From Ignavibacteria bacterium UBA961 (GTDB lineage Bacteria > Bacteroidota > Ignavibacteria > Kapaibacteriales > UBA961), in contig DBCJ01000134.1 of NCBI GenBank assembly GCA_002293005.1, positions 650 through 21,218 on the forward strand: a stretch of DNA of 20,569 nucleotides. The letters run 5' to 3'. The position numbers were made by a program, and so were the translations under genes. Positions 12,821-20,569 of this stretch are shown piece by piece. Every line of letters begins with the position of its first letter. The stretch's first letter is position 1. Below the pieces are notes generated by a model. That model did not search any database. It saw only the letters and a program-made list of their open reading frames with translations, and was not told where the DNA came from.

Positions 12821-15742
12821 ATGCCTGCATCTAACGGAACACGTCTTTTCAAGCTTGCCTCCCAAATTAATATTGGGAAGGATGCCATTGTTGAATTCCT
12901 TCAAGGAAAAGGATTCACCATTGAAAACAAACCAACATCTGTCTTAAACGATGAGATGGTGGATGTAGTCATGGACAAATTTGCCCGTGAAGCGAAAGCA
13001 GCTGAAAAGCAGAGAGAGAAATTAGAAAAATATCATCATGCTCGCAATCCTGAAAAGGGCGATTATGAAGAATCACCACTTAGTGAAGAAGCGGTCATTG
13101 AAGAAATTCCCGTTCATGTATTACCTGTTGAAATTGAAGAGCCGGTAATGGTTGAATCGAAAGAGGAAATCATTGAGGCTCCGATTGAAAAAGTAGTATC
13201 TGAACCGGAAATAATGCCCGAACCTTCTGAGCCAGAAACAACTCATATCGAAATCGAGAAAGAAATCGAGTCAGAACCTGAGATTGAACCTGTAGTCGAA
13301 ACAGTAGAGAAATCGGCACCTGAAGTTGAAGTTGTCAAGGAAGCTGAAAAGGAAGTCGAGAAAGCTACCCCGGCAGAAACGGAAGCCGTGTCTCAGGAAG
13401 ATGATTCCAAAGATCCAAAAAAGAAGAGAAAAAAACGCATCATGGAAATTGAGTATGAAGCCGGAGCAATGCCTCAGCTTCGTGGCTTGACTGTTGTTGG
13501 AAAAATTGATGTCCCCTCTCGCAGAGAAGAAGGTGGTAGATATGGTCGTCCCGATCGTAATGCAAAGAAAACCGGGGATCGTCCACAACAGCAACAAGGT
13601 CCAGGTGGTGAGCGTAGAGATAATGATCGCAGACCAAATAGACCTACAACAGGAAATCAACAATCCATCGGTGAGAGACTTCGCGCCAAAGGTCAAGAGG
13701 GTGGGCTAGGACTTGCTCCTGCCAAAACCGAGGATGATAAAGATAAAGCAGCAAAGAAGAATCTCCGTCCAGCACCTCCAAAAGATGCCAAAGGAATAGA
13801 CAAGAAGAAAAAGAAAAAGAAATCCATTCGTGAGACAATCACCGAAGAGGATGTAACAAGAGCAATTCGCGAAACCCTATCCGGCATGGAAGATTCCGGT
13901 TCCGGTTTCAGAAATAAGCTCAAGCAAAGAAAGAAGATGGAGCGCGAAGAAAAAGAGGCTCGCCGCATTGAAGAAGTTCAACGCGAAAGTACAATTCTCC
14001 GCCTAACTGAGTTTGTGACTACTGCTGATCTTGCTGCATTAATGGGCACAACAGCTGCAGAAATCATAGTAAAATGTATGTCTCTTGGATTAATGGTAAG
14101 CATTAATCAAAGACTTGACAAAGATACAATCACATTGATTGCTGATGATTATGGATTCCAAGTAGAATTCCTGGATGAACAAGCCGCACAAGAGATCATT
14201 GACATTGAAGATGCAGAAGATACACTTGTGACTCGTCCCCCGATAGTTACTATCATGGGTCATGTGGATCATGGTAAGACTTCACTCCTCGATTATATCA
14301 GAAAAGCAAATGTTGTAGCCGGTGAATCCGGTGGTATTACTCAGCATATTGGCGCATATCATGTTGATTTGCCAGATGGTCGCACAATCGCATTTCTTGA
14401 TACACCAGGCCATGAAGCATTTACAGCAATGCGTGCCAGAGGAGCTCAAGTAACGGATATCGTTGTTCTTGTTGTGGCAGCCGATGACAATGTGATGCCT
14501 CAAACAATTGAAGCCATCAGCCATGCTCAAGCAGCCAATGTTCCCATTGTTGTTGCATTGAATAAAATCGACAAAGAAGATGCAAATCCTGATCGCGTGA
14601 AGCAACAATTGGCTGATCGCGGTGTATTGGTTGAAGAATGGGGCGGTAAATATCAATGCGCTCATATTTCCGCAAAGAAAGGAATCAATATTGAAGGTCT
14701 CATGGAGAAGATTCTCTTAGAGGCGGAGATTTTGAATCTAAAAGCAAATCCAGATCGCATAGCGAGAGGAACCGTTATTGAAGCCCATCTTGACAAAGGA
14801 AAGGGTGTTTTGGCTACCGTCATGGTTCAAAAAGGTTCGCTTTCCATTGGTGATGCATTCGTGGCAGGTATTTATTCCGGTAGAGTTCGTGCAATGTTTG
14901 ATGAACGCGGAAATCGTGTTGAGAAGGCAGGTCCATCTGTTCCCGTTCAAGTGTCCGGTTTTGATGGCGCTCCTCAAGCAGGTGATTTGTTTGCAGTGCT
15001 TGAACAAGAAACTGAAGCTAGAGCAATTGCAACCAAGAGACAGCAACTCAAGCGTGAGCAAACATTCAAGCAAATGCGACCAACCACCCTCGATGAGATT
15101 TCTCAAGATATCTTGCGTGGTGGAACAAAAGAATTGCGACTTATCATCAAAGGTGATGTTAGTGGTTCATTGGAAGCATTGTCTGATTCATTGCAAAAAC
15201 TTTCAAGAGATGAGGCAAAGGTTACGATTCTTCACAAAGGTGTCGGACCAATTTCAGAGTCAGATGTCATGTTGGCTGCAGCATCCAGTGCGGTTGTTGT
15301 TGGTTTCCATGTTTCACCAACATCACAAGCTCGTAAATCAGCTGAAAATGAAGGTGTTGACATACGGTTGTATACAATCATCTATGACTGTATCAATGAA
15401 ATCCAAATGGCACTCGAAGGACTTCTCTCTCCTGAGATCAAAGAAGAAATTACTGGTACAGCTGAGATTCGCCAAGTATTCAAAATCAGCAAAATTGGAA
15501 CTGTTGCAGGTTGCTATGTAACCTCAGGCAAAATCAATAGAAATGATCGCGTTCGTGTTTTGCGTGATGGCTTCCCTGTTTATAATTCAACATTATCCGC
15601 ACTCAAGCGCTTCAAAGATGATGTCAGAGAAGTTGATAATAATTATGAATGCGGTATGAGTATCAATGGTTTCAATGATATTCAAGTTGGAGATATCGTC
15701 GAAGCTTATAAACAAGTTGAAGTCAAAAGGAAATTAAGCTGA
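12821..15742 (+). CDS. infB: Translation initiation factor IF-2
   Basis: IF-2 is the GTPase that brings initiator tRNA to the 30S subunit and drives subunit joining. The 973-residue protein starts with the IF2 N-terminal helical domain (FKLASQINIGKDAIVEFLQGKGF). An acidic Glu/Pro/Val-rich linker (about 75-200), a KKRKKR patch and Arg/Gln/Gly-rich and Lys-rich linkers follow to about 350. The IF2_N second domain runs to about 450. The G domain has G1 GHVDHGKT (480-487), DTPGH (527-531) and NKID (581-584). The C-terminal domains follow, including FKISKIGTVAGCYVTSGKI. The long linker makes it larger than E. coli IF-2 (890). Three inverted repeats precede the start. The rbfA gene begins 1 base after its stop. 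Confidence 0.98.
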   Translation: MPASNGTRLFKLASQINIGKDAIVEFLQGKGFTIENKPTSVLNDEMVDVVMDKFAREAKAAEKQREKLEKYHHARNPEKGDYEESPLSEEAVIEEIPVHVLPVEIEEPVMVESKEEIIEAPIEKVVSEPEIMPEPSEPETTHIEIEKEIESEPEIEPVVETVEKSAPEVEVVKEAEKEVEKATPAETEAVSQEDDSKDPKKKRKKRIMEIEYEAGAMPQLRGLTVVGKIDVPSRREEGGRYGRPDRNAKKTGDRPQQQQGPGGERRDNDRRPNRPTTGNQQSIGERLRAKGQEGGLGLAPAKTEDDKDKAAKKNLRPAPPKDAKGIDKKKKKKKSIRETITEEDVTRAIRETLSGMEDSGSGFRNKLKQRKKMEREEKEARRIEEVQRESTILRLTEFVTTADLAALMGTTAAEIIVKCMSLGLMVSINQRLDKDTITLIADDYGFQVEFLDEQAAQEIIDIEDAEDTLVTRPPIVTIMGHVDHGKTSLLDYIRKANVVAGESGGITQHIGAYHVDLPDGRTIAFLDTPGHEAFTAMRARGAQVTDIVVLVVAADDNVMPQTIEAISHAQAANVPIVVALNKIDKEDANPDRVKQQLADRGVLVEEWGGKYQCAHISAKKGINIEGLMEKILLEAEILNLKANPDRIARGTVIEAHLDKGKGVLATVMVQKGSLSIGDAFVAGIYSGRVRAMFDERGNRVEKAGPSVPVQVSGFDGAPQAGDLFAVLEQETEARAIATKRQQLKREQTFKQMRPTTLDEISQDILRGGTKELRLIIKGDVSGSLEALSDSLQKLSRDEAKVTILHKGVGPISESDVMLAAASSAVVVGFHVSPTSQARKSAENEGVDIRLYTIIYDCINEIQMALEGLLSPEIKEEITGTAEIRQVFKISKIGTVAGCYVTSGKINRNDRVRVLRDGFPVYNSTLSALKRFKDDVREVDNNYECGMSINGFNDIQVGDIVEAYKQVEVKRKLS

Positions 15743-15743
15743 T

Positions 15744-16115
15744 ATGTCGATCAGAACTGAAAAAGTAGCATCGGTCATAATGGAAGCATTATCCGAGCCT
15801 CTTCGAAGAATTGCTTCCGAAATCAGAGCAGGTTTAATCACGGTGACATCTGTAAAGATGTCACCTGATTTACAAATAGCCAAAGTGTATATCAGTGCTA
15901 TCGGCGGAAAAGCATCCATTGCGGATGTTCTTCAAGCGATTGATGCAGAAAAACATACAATCAGAAAACATGTCGCATCCAGGGTCCAGCTTCGTTTTGC
16001 TCCGGAATTACGATTCTATCGTGATGAAACAATGGATGCTATGGAACAGATTCAAAACCTTGTTGAACAAACAAAGAAAAATGATCGCCTTCGTGATGGT
16101 CATGCATCCGAGTAA
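15744..16115 (+). CDS. rbfA: Ribosome-binding factor A
   Basis: RbfA is a small cytoplasmic KH-type protein that matures the 30S subunit around 16S rRNA helix 1. The 123-residue protein fits the family length. The start RTEKVASVIMEALSEPLRRI, the strand VTSVKMSPDLQIAKVYISAIG and the closing VQLRFAPELRFYRDETMDAMEQIQNLVEQ are all typical, the last matching the RxxPELxFxxDxSxxxxxxIxxLl pattern. Its start codon is one base after the infB stop, with an AAGGA inside the end of infB as likely ribosome binding site. A perfect 9-bp hairpin lies within its coding region. Confidence 0.95.
   Translation: MSIRTEKVASVIMEALSEPLRRIASEIRAGLITVTSVKMSPDLQIAKVYISAIGGKASIADVLQAIDAEKHTIRKHVASRVQLRFAPELRFYRDETMDAMEQIQNLVEQTKKNDRLRDGHASE
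15842..15865. repeat. Perfect 9-bp inverted repeat inside rbfA
   Basis: GGTGACATC (15842-15850) and GATGTCACC (15857-15865) flank a 6-base loop, TGTAAA. It covers codons 33-41, which encode the conserved VTSVKMSPD region of RbfA, so codon constraint or chance may explain it. There is no T tract after it. Confidence 0.4.
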
Positions 16116-16164
16116 TTTCAGGCGATATACTCTTTGATGCTGATTCATTTCTTCCCTTTATTCC

Positions 16165-16926
16165 ATGAATATTCTCACCAAACAATCTTTGTCTTCCCTC
16201 AAGCAATGGTATGCTGATGCTCGGGAAAATGGAGCCATTATATTCATTGACAAAGAAATTTCATGGACTTCATTTGATGTCGTGGCTAAACTCAGAAGAA
16301 TAGTCGGAATCAAAAAGATTGGTCATGCCGGAACGCTCGATCCCCTTGCCACCGGATTATTGATCGTATGCATTGGAAGACAAGCCACAAAATTGATTTC
16401 CACCTATCAGAATAGTCACAAAGCATATATCGCAACTATTAAACTTGGTGCCTCAACTGTGTCTTTAGATGCAGAAAGTCCTGAATCTGAATTTGTAGAT
16501 ATTCCCCATCATTTGAATGAGGAGATAATCAGAGAAGTATTGAATTCATTTATCGGTAATACAAAACAGATTCCACCAATGTATTCTGCACTCAAAAAGA
16601 ATGGGATACCACTTTATCATAAAGCAAGGAAGGGCATTCAAGTTGAGATTGAGCCTAGAGACATTCATATAGAGTATATAACTTTAGATGCATTTGATGG
16701 AATTCAGTTAACGATTACCGTACACTGTTCGAAAGGCACCTATATAAGATCGCTTGCAAGGGATATCGCTGAAAAATTAGGTACTGTCGGATATTTGACA
16801 GCACTCAGACGAATTTCAAGTGGTGATTTTTCAGTGGAAGATTCCTTGAATATTAAAGAATTTGAGCAAGCTATGCATGTGATGCAAGCAGAAGAGTTTC
16901 AATCATTACATATTTCGGCGGAATGA
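16165..16926 (+). CDS. truB: tRNA pseudouridine-55 synthase TruB
   Basis: TruB converts U55 in the T-arm of tRNAs to pseudouridine. The catalytic Asp is D59 in KIGHAGTLDPLATGLL (51-66). Other family blocks are KAYIATIKLGASTVSLDAE, QIPPMYSALKKNGIPLYHKARKG and VHCSKGTYIRSLARDIAEKLG. At 253 residues it is shorter than E. coli TruB (314) and ends soon after the RISSGDFSVEDSL segment, so the C-terminal PUA domain is absent or vestigial, as in many Bacteroidota and Chlorobiota enzymes. It follows rbfA after 49 bases without an obvious terminator and overlaps ribF by 4 bases (ATGA). Confidence 0.96.
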   Translation: MNILTKQSLSSLKQWYADARENGAIIFIDKEISWTSFDVVAKLRRIVGIKKIGHAGTLDPLATGLLIVCIGRQATKLISTYQNSHKAYIATIKLGASTVSLDAESPESEFVDIPHHLNEEIIREVLNSFIGNTKQIPPMYSALKKNGIPLYHKARKGIQVEIEPRDIHIEYITLDAFDGIQLTITVHCSKGTYIRSLARDIAEKLGTVGYLTALRRISSGDFSVEDSLNIKEFEQAMHVMQAEEFQSLHISAE

Positions 16927-17888
16927 TGGAAGTTTTTACATTACATGATGCAATTCCGCATGACAATAACACTGTCATCACTGTTGGAACATTTGACGGA
17001 GTGCATAAAGGGCATCAGTTCATCATTGAATCCATGTTGACTTTAAAGCAAAAGAAGAAAGATGCACGAACAGTCATAGTTACTTTTGATCCGCATCCTC
17101 AAACTGTCATTCCAAGAAAAGACAAACCCCCAATAACTTTGCTGAGTGATATTTCCGAGCGATTGCAATTACTAGAATCGTATGGGATTGACATGGTGGT
17201 GATTATCCCATTCACCAAGGAATTCGCACAGACTTCATCCGATGAATTCATTAGAACATATATTCATGAAAAGATTGGTTTCTCAGACATCTTCATAGGC
17301 TATGATCATGGATTCGGTAAAGCGCGTGAAGGAGGAGCAAATACGCTTCATGCACTTTCTGAAGAATTACAGTTCACCGTACATCCAATCGAGCCTTATG
17401 TCATTGATCATAAAACAGTGAGCAGTACAGAGATTCGCAAAGCACTTTCAGAAGGTAATTTACCCGAAGCATTTGATATGCTTGGTCATCCCTACTTCAT
17501 TGAAGGCATTGTCAAAAAAGGTGATCAAAGAGGCAGAACAATCGGCTTTCCAACTGCAAATGTCAAACCTGCGATTCCATACAAGTTATTCCCCAGAAAA
17601 GGGGTGTATTTTGTTTCGACAGACATCAATGGCAGAACTGTTTATGGTATGGCAAATATCGGGAATAGACCGACAGTAGAAATCACCGATCAAATATCTC
17701 TCGAAGTACATTTCTTTGATGTAAATGAAGATTTGTATGATACACAATTGGTTATTTGGTTCTTGAAATATATCCGAGAGGAACAAGCATTCGCATCACT
17801 CGATCATTTGAAAGAACAATTGCATCGAGATGAAACAATATGTCGTGAGATAATGAATAGTTTGGACAATATTGAAGACGAATCATGA
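16923..17888 (+). CDS. ribF: Bifunctional riboflavin kinase / FAD synthetase RibF
   Basis: RibF phosphorylates riboflavin to FMN and adenylylates FMN to FAD. The 321-residue protein has the FAD synthetase domain first (about 1-180), with VGTFDGVHKGHQ (21-32; H28 and H31 of the nucleotidyl-transfer motif), TFDPHP and GYDHGFGKAREGG. The riboflavin kinase domain follows (about 185-315), with KGDQRGRTIGFPTANV around 199-214, GVYFVSTDI and GMANIGNRPTV. The start overlaps the truB stop as ATGA; a second ATG follows at once, so residue numbering may shift by one. Its stop overlaps the next gene by 4 bases. FAD made here could serve the amine-oxidase-like protein at the left of the window, but that is only a general link. 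Confidence 0.96.
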   Translation: MMEVFTLHDAIPHDNNTVITVGTFDGVHKGHQFIIESMLTLKQKKKDARTVIVTFDPHPQTVIPRKDKPPITLLSDISERLQLLESYGIDMVVIIPFTKEFAQTSSDEFIRTYIHEKIGFSDIFIGYDHGFGKAREGGANTLHALSEELQFTVHPIEPYVIDHKTVSSTEIRKALSEGNLPEAFDMLGHPYFIEGIVKKGDQRGRTIGFPTANVKPAIPYKLFPRKGVYFVSTDINGRTVYGMANIGNRPTVEITDQISLEVHFFDVNEDLYDTQLVIWFLKYIREEQAFASLDHLKEQLHRDETICREIMNSLDNIEDES

Positions 17889-18625
17889 AATGGACTTTCA
17901 TGGAGAGCGGATTTTTGTCTGGCGATCAAAATATGATCTTGGACTTCACGCAGGCCGAGACAATGTCACTTGCTTTGCGAAACAAACAAGATTTCACCGG
18001 TCATTTTCGAATCTATGGATGGGATAAGCCAACTTTGTCTCTTGGGAAAAATCAAGTCATTTCCCGCGAAATTGAAGTCAATTGTGCATCGCTCGATATT
18101 CCAATTGTCAGAAGGCCCACCGGTGGAAGAGCTGTTTTACATGCCAATGAATTGACTTATTGTATTGTAATGCCTTGTGACTCGATGGATATTGCGAGAA
18201 ATGCATACAGAGAAATTCATTCATTTTTTTTGAGAGCTCTCAATGCCATTGGACTTCAGAATCTGGATTTTGCGAAATCCAATGCAGATTTCCACGAGCA
18301 TTATAATCTTCAAATTTCTTCTGCATGTTTCTCTTCTTCTGCAAGATACGAACTCACATGCAATGGCAAAAAACTAATGGGAAGTGCTCAAAGAGTATTT
18401 GACGGAGTGCTTCTTCAACATGGTTCTCTTCCCTTGGATCAATCATATTTGGATATCGTGAAGCTACTCACAAATGATCAGAAAGAACAATCAAACATGA
18501 AGCAGAACATTGTTTCACATTCTACCTGCTTATCGGAATGTTTCGGGTATTCATGTGAATTTTCCGAAATTGCACAAGCAATCAGAGATACATGGAAAGT
18601 AATGGAAGGAAATTTACCTTTATGA
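17885..18625 (+). CDS. lipM: Lipoyl/octanoyl transferase, LipM-type (BPL/LplA family)
   Basis: The 246-residue protein belongs to the biotin/lipoyl protein ligase fold. The substrate-binding motif is RRPTGGRAVLH (76-86). The segment SACFSSSARYELTCNGKKLMGSAQRVFDGVLLQHGSLPL (from about 146) closely follows LipM-type octanoyltransferases: C148 is the likely acyl-thioester cysteine (C150 in B. subtilis LipM), and K162 or K163 is the conserved lysine before GSAQ. LipM moves octanoate from acyl carrier protein to a GcvH-type lipoyl domain; lipoate synthase LipA then adds sulphur. An ATP-dependent LplA is less likely because of the cysteine. It overlaps ribF and the following endonuclease gene by 4 bases each (ATGA), so its translation is coupled to both. 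Confidence 0.85.
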   Translation: MKWTFMESGFLSGDQNMILDFTQAETMSLALRNKQDFTGHFRIYGWDKPTLSLGKNQVISREIEVNCASLDIPIVRRPTGGRAVLHANELTYCIVMPCDSMDIARNAYREIHSFFLRALNAIGLQNLDFAKSNADFHEHYNLQISSACFSSSARYELTCNGKKLMGSAQRVFDGVLLQHGSLPLDQSYLDIVKLLTNDQKEQSNMKQNIVSHSTCLSECFGYSCEFSEIAQAIRDTWKVMEGNLPL

Positions 18626-20295
18626 AAATTATAGTCTTAACATTACTCATTATTATTGGAATGCATCATTTTCAATCAATGATTGCAAGTGAATTACCCT
18701 GTAGGATCACATTTTCAGCAGACTCAATTGATTTTGGTACTGTATTGACGGGTGATGAAAGCATTAAGATTATTACAATTACCAATATCTCAAGTTCATC
18801 GATTAGAATAGATACCGTTTTCACATATTCTCGTTGGCCTGTGTTTTCAGTTTTGCAATCCGGTTCCATAACCATTCAGCCGGGTCAAAAACAAGAAATA
18901 CCTCTATCATTCAAAACCCCGCATAATATCACGCATATTGGTCATCTACTATTTCGAGTCACTTGTCCCGAGACGCGCTATTCATTGGCTGTAAAACTCA
19001 AAGGAAGAGCCGAGTATTCAGAAACAGAATTTGCATTCACGCAAGACTTGGAAGGTCAGGCATTATACAATGCGCTTAATACATATTTGAATCAAGCGCT
19101 CATGTTTACATATACCGATGCAAGACAACATATGTTCTCAAAAGCAGATAATGTCAATGGGACTGTGGAATGCGCTTATACAGGACGCAAGATTCAAACA
19201 ACCGGCATTCCAAATGCGAGTGTATTCAATACCGAACACTCTTGGCCACAAAGCAAAGGAGCCGACAAAGAACCTGCCAGATCTGATATTTTTCATTTGT
19301 ACCCTACTGACTCAAAAGCAAATGAAAAAAGATCAAATCATCCATTTGGCATAGTTTCTCGTTCCATTTCATGGGAATCCGGTGGCTCTAAATTAGGACT
19401 TCCACAATCCTCTGCCGATACAGTATTTGAACCACGAGACATCATGAAAGGCAATATTGCTCGAGGCATTTTGTATTTCGCCACTCGTTATGGCAATCGT
19501 AAAGGTAGCTTTGACCAAAGTGGTTTTCTAACCAATATGGAAACCATCATCAGAACATGGAATAAGCAAGATCCTGTTGATGAAAGAGAAAGAAGTCGTG
19601 GACTATCTATCGCTTCCGTTCAGAAAAGAATGAATCCATATATCGCTCATCCCAATATGATCGATCGCATGTTCAGACTCTCAACGCAACCTGATTTTCC
19701 ATTATATCCCGAACCGGTAACGGATTCACTTGGTGTATTTGCACAAATTATTTCCGGCGACTCAATGCTTATGCGCATTCCTGTGATCAATAAAGGGAAT
19801 CAATCATTGAAAATCAATTCCACGGAATTCAGACCAGCCATTTCCAATGCAAGGGTCTTACCTTTTGATAGCATCATAAAACACGGTACAATGCAATATA
19901 TTTCACTTATGGTGAAATCTCCAGTTGAGTCGGCAACGCTACTCAGACTTCGTTTTGCAGACGGTATTCCAACTTTGTCGATTCCTATTTCAACTCAAGG
20001 AAATGCAAGTTCAATTTCTGAATATGTGATTACTCCATCGGTCAATGCATTCCCTAACCCTGCCCATGATTCAAGAAAACAAGTGATTACTTTTTCACTT
20101 CCAAAAAGAGAGCAATGCATTGTGAAACTCTTTGACATGCAAGGGAAAGAATTGCAAGACTACACACAAAACATACAATGGGATGGTTTGAATGCAACCA
20201 TTTCCATTCAACATGATATACCTAATGCAATGCGAATGTTGACAATCTATTCAACACAGTATTCATCATCACTCATACTCCATACAGGATTTTAA
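18622..20295 (+). CDS. Secreted endonuclease I (EndA/NucM family) with T9SS sorting domain
   Basis: The protein has 557 residues from the ATG at 18622. A signal peptide covers about 1-23 (MIAS). An ASH/MSP-like immunoglobulin-fold domain spans about 28-130 (IDFGTVLTGDESIKIITITNISSSSI). The endonuclease I domain spans about 140-355, with NTEHSWPQS (203-211, H206 the likely catalytic histidine of the beta-beta-alpha metal fold), DIFHLYPTDSKANEKRSNHPFG and GNIARGILYF. A second ASH-like domain (about 368-465) and a T9SS type A sorting domain (about 472-557, FPNPAHDS...VKLFDMQGKEL) follow. It should be a surface-bound or released DNase. The start overlaps the lipM stop as ATGA; an upstream in-frame ATG at 18592 adds 10 polar residues and would spoil the signal peptide. 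Confidence 0.88.
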   Translation: MKIIVLTLLIIIGMHHFQSMIASELPCRITFSADSIDFGTVLTGDESIKIITITNISSSSIRIDTVFTYSRWPVFSVLQSGSITIQPGQKQEIPLSFKTPHNITHIGHLLFRVTCPETRYSLAVKLKGRAEYSETEFAFTQDLEGQALYNALNTYLNQALMFTYTDARQHMFSKADNVNGTVECAYTGRKIQTTGIPNASVFNTEHSWPQSKGADKEPARSDIFHLYPTDSKANEKRSNHPFGIVSRSISWESGGSKLGLPQSSADTVFEPRDIMKGNIARGILYFATRYGNRKGSFDQSGFLTNMETIIRTWNKQDPVDERERSRGLSIASVQKRMNPYIAHPNMIDRMFRLSTQPDFPLYPEPVTDSLGVFAQIISGDSMLMRIPVINKGNQSLKINSTEFRPAISNARVLPFDSIIKHGTMQYISLMVKSPVESATLLRLRFADGIPTLSIPISTQGNASSISEYVITPSVNAFPNPAHDSRKQVITFSLPKREQCIVKLFDMQGKELQDYTQNIQWDGLNATISIQHDIPNAMRMLTIYSTQYSSSLILHTGF

Positions 20296-20569
20296 TGCGG
20301 AAGAAGCAAGAACAGGCAGTATTATACATCGTTTCAACACCAATTGGTAATGAGGATGACATCTCACTTCGTGCTTTGAAAGTACTGAAGAAAGTGGATA
20401 CAGTTATTTGTGAAGAAGAGAAAATTGGAGCATTGCTTGCCAAAAGACATAACTTCAGTGCAAATCTCGAACAACTCAATGAGCATAATGAGGATGAATA
20501 TGCTCCTCAATTGATCGAAAGACTCCAAAATGGAGAAACATTCGCTTTGATTTCTGATGCAGGCACTCC
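20295..20569 (+). CDS. rsmI: RsmI-like rRNA 2'-O-methyltransferase (tetrapyrrole methylase fold), N-terminal part
   Basis: The frame runs 91 codons to the window edge. The SAM-binding signatures of the RsmI family are present: LYIVSTPIGNEDDISLRALKVLK (10-32, with TPIGN at 15-19) and LISDAGT (85-91). RsmI methylates the 2'-hydroxyl of C1402 in 16S rRNA. The usual CEDTR after the second strand is CEEEK (39-43) here, and NEHNEDE replaces YHEHNE, so it is a divergent member and may have another RNA target. The ATG shares its first base with the endonuclease stop (TAATG), so it is translationally coupled to that gene. The rest lies beyond the window. Confidence 0.8.
   Translation, partial: MRKKQEQAVLYIVSTPIGNEDDISLRALKVLKKVDTVICEEEKIGALLAKRHNFSANLEQLNEHNEDEYAPQLIERLQNGETFALISDAGT

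Noticed and set aside
13271..13968. Several open frames on the minus strand opposite the IF-2 linker
   Set aside because: They are rich in Phe, Leu and Ser because they are antisense to Glu/Lys-rich codons; no start signals or domains.
14778..15521. 247-codon open frame in the second frame within infB
   Set aside because: It lies wholly inside the conserved C-terminal domains of IF-2, has odd composition and no recognisable domain; it is a by-product of infB codon use.
18592..18621. Ten-residue N-terminal extension of the endonuclease
   Set aside because: It overlaps the lipM coding end and puts polar residues before the signal peptide; the ATGA junction at 18622 matches neighbouring junctions.

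Overview
The window is about 20.6 kb of gene-dense, fairly AT-rich bacterial DNA. No gene-free stretch exceeds about 135 bases. I saw no rRNA, tRNA, CRISPR array, transposase or integrase. The best guess for the host is a member of the Bacteroidota/Chlorobiota side of the FCB group, for example a Kapabacteria- or Ignavibacteria-like lineage. Three things suggest this. At least two proteins end in domains resembling type IX secretion (T9SS) sorting domains. Several intergenic regions carry Bacteroidota-style -7 elements (TAnnTTTG), one with a well-spaced -33 TTG. The translation block runs rimP-nusA-infB-rbfA-truB-ribF, an order I associate with Chlorobi-type genomes. The lineage call is inference.

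Left part (1-5995, all minus strand): the start of a dprA gene that runs off the left edge; a Tat-exported FAD amine-oxidase-like protein; a translationally coupled pair made of a periplasmic seven-repeat WD40 propeller and a lipid-free CRD-OmpA_C protein, which together carry three of the four domains of the T9SS protein PorE in the same order; a MerR-family regulator; and two tandem paralogous secreted proteins with a Reeler/choice-of-anchor-like domain, an unusual CX4CH motif and T9SS-like C-termini. A well-formed promoter precedes this tandem pair.

Middle part (6000-10860): a plus-strand pair, orphan paaC-like gene and tpiA, converges on a minus-strand SRPBCC gene and a short-form adenylate kinase gene. 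Further upstream on the minus strand is a TonB-dependent receptor, divergent from the next block.

Right part (10869-20569, plus strand): rimP, nusA, infB, rbfA, truB and ribF, continuing without a visible break into a LipM-type octanoyltransferase, a T9SS-targeted endonuclease I and the start of an rsmI-like methyltransferase. From truB onward every junction overlaps by 4 or 1 bases, so translational coupling is likely. The nusA-infB spacer holds nested, mutually exclusive hairpins with a T8 tract, which looks like an attenuator inside the operon.

The strongest candidates for new biology are the PorE-like split pair, the nusA-infB spacer and the CX4CH tandem proteins. I did not find a clear stand-alone novel defence or mobile system.
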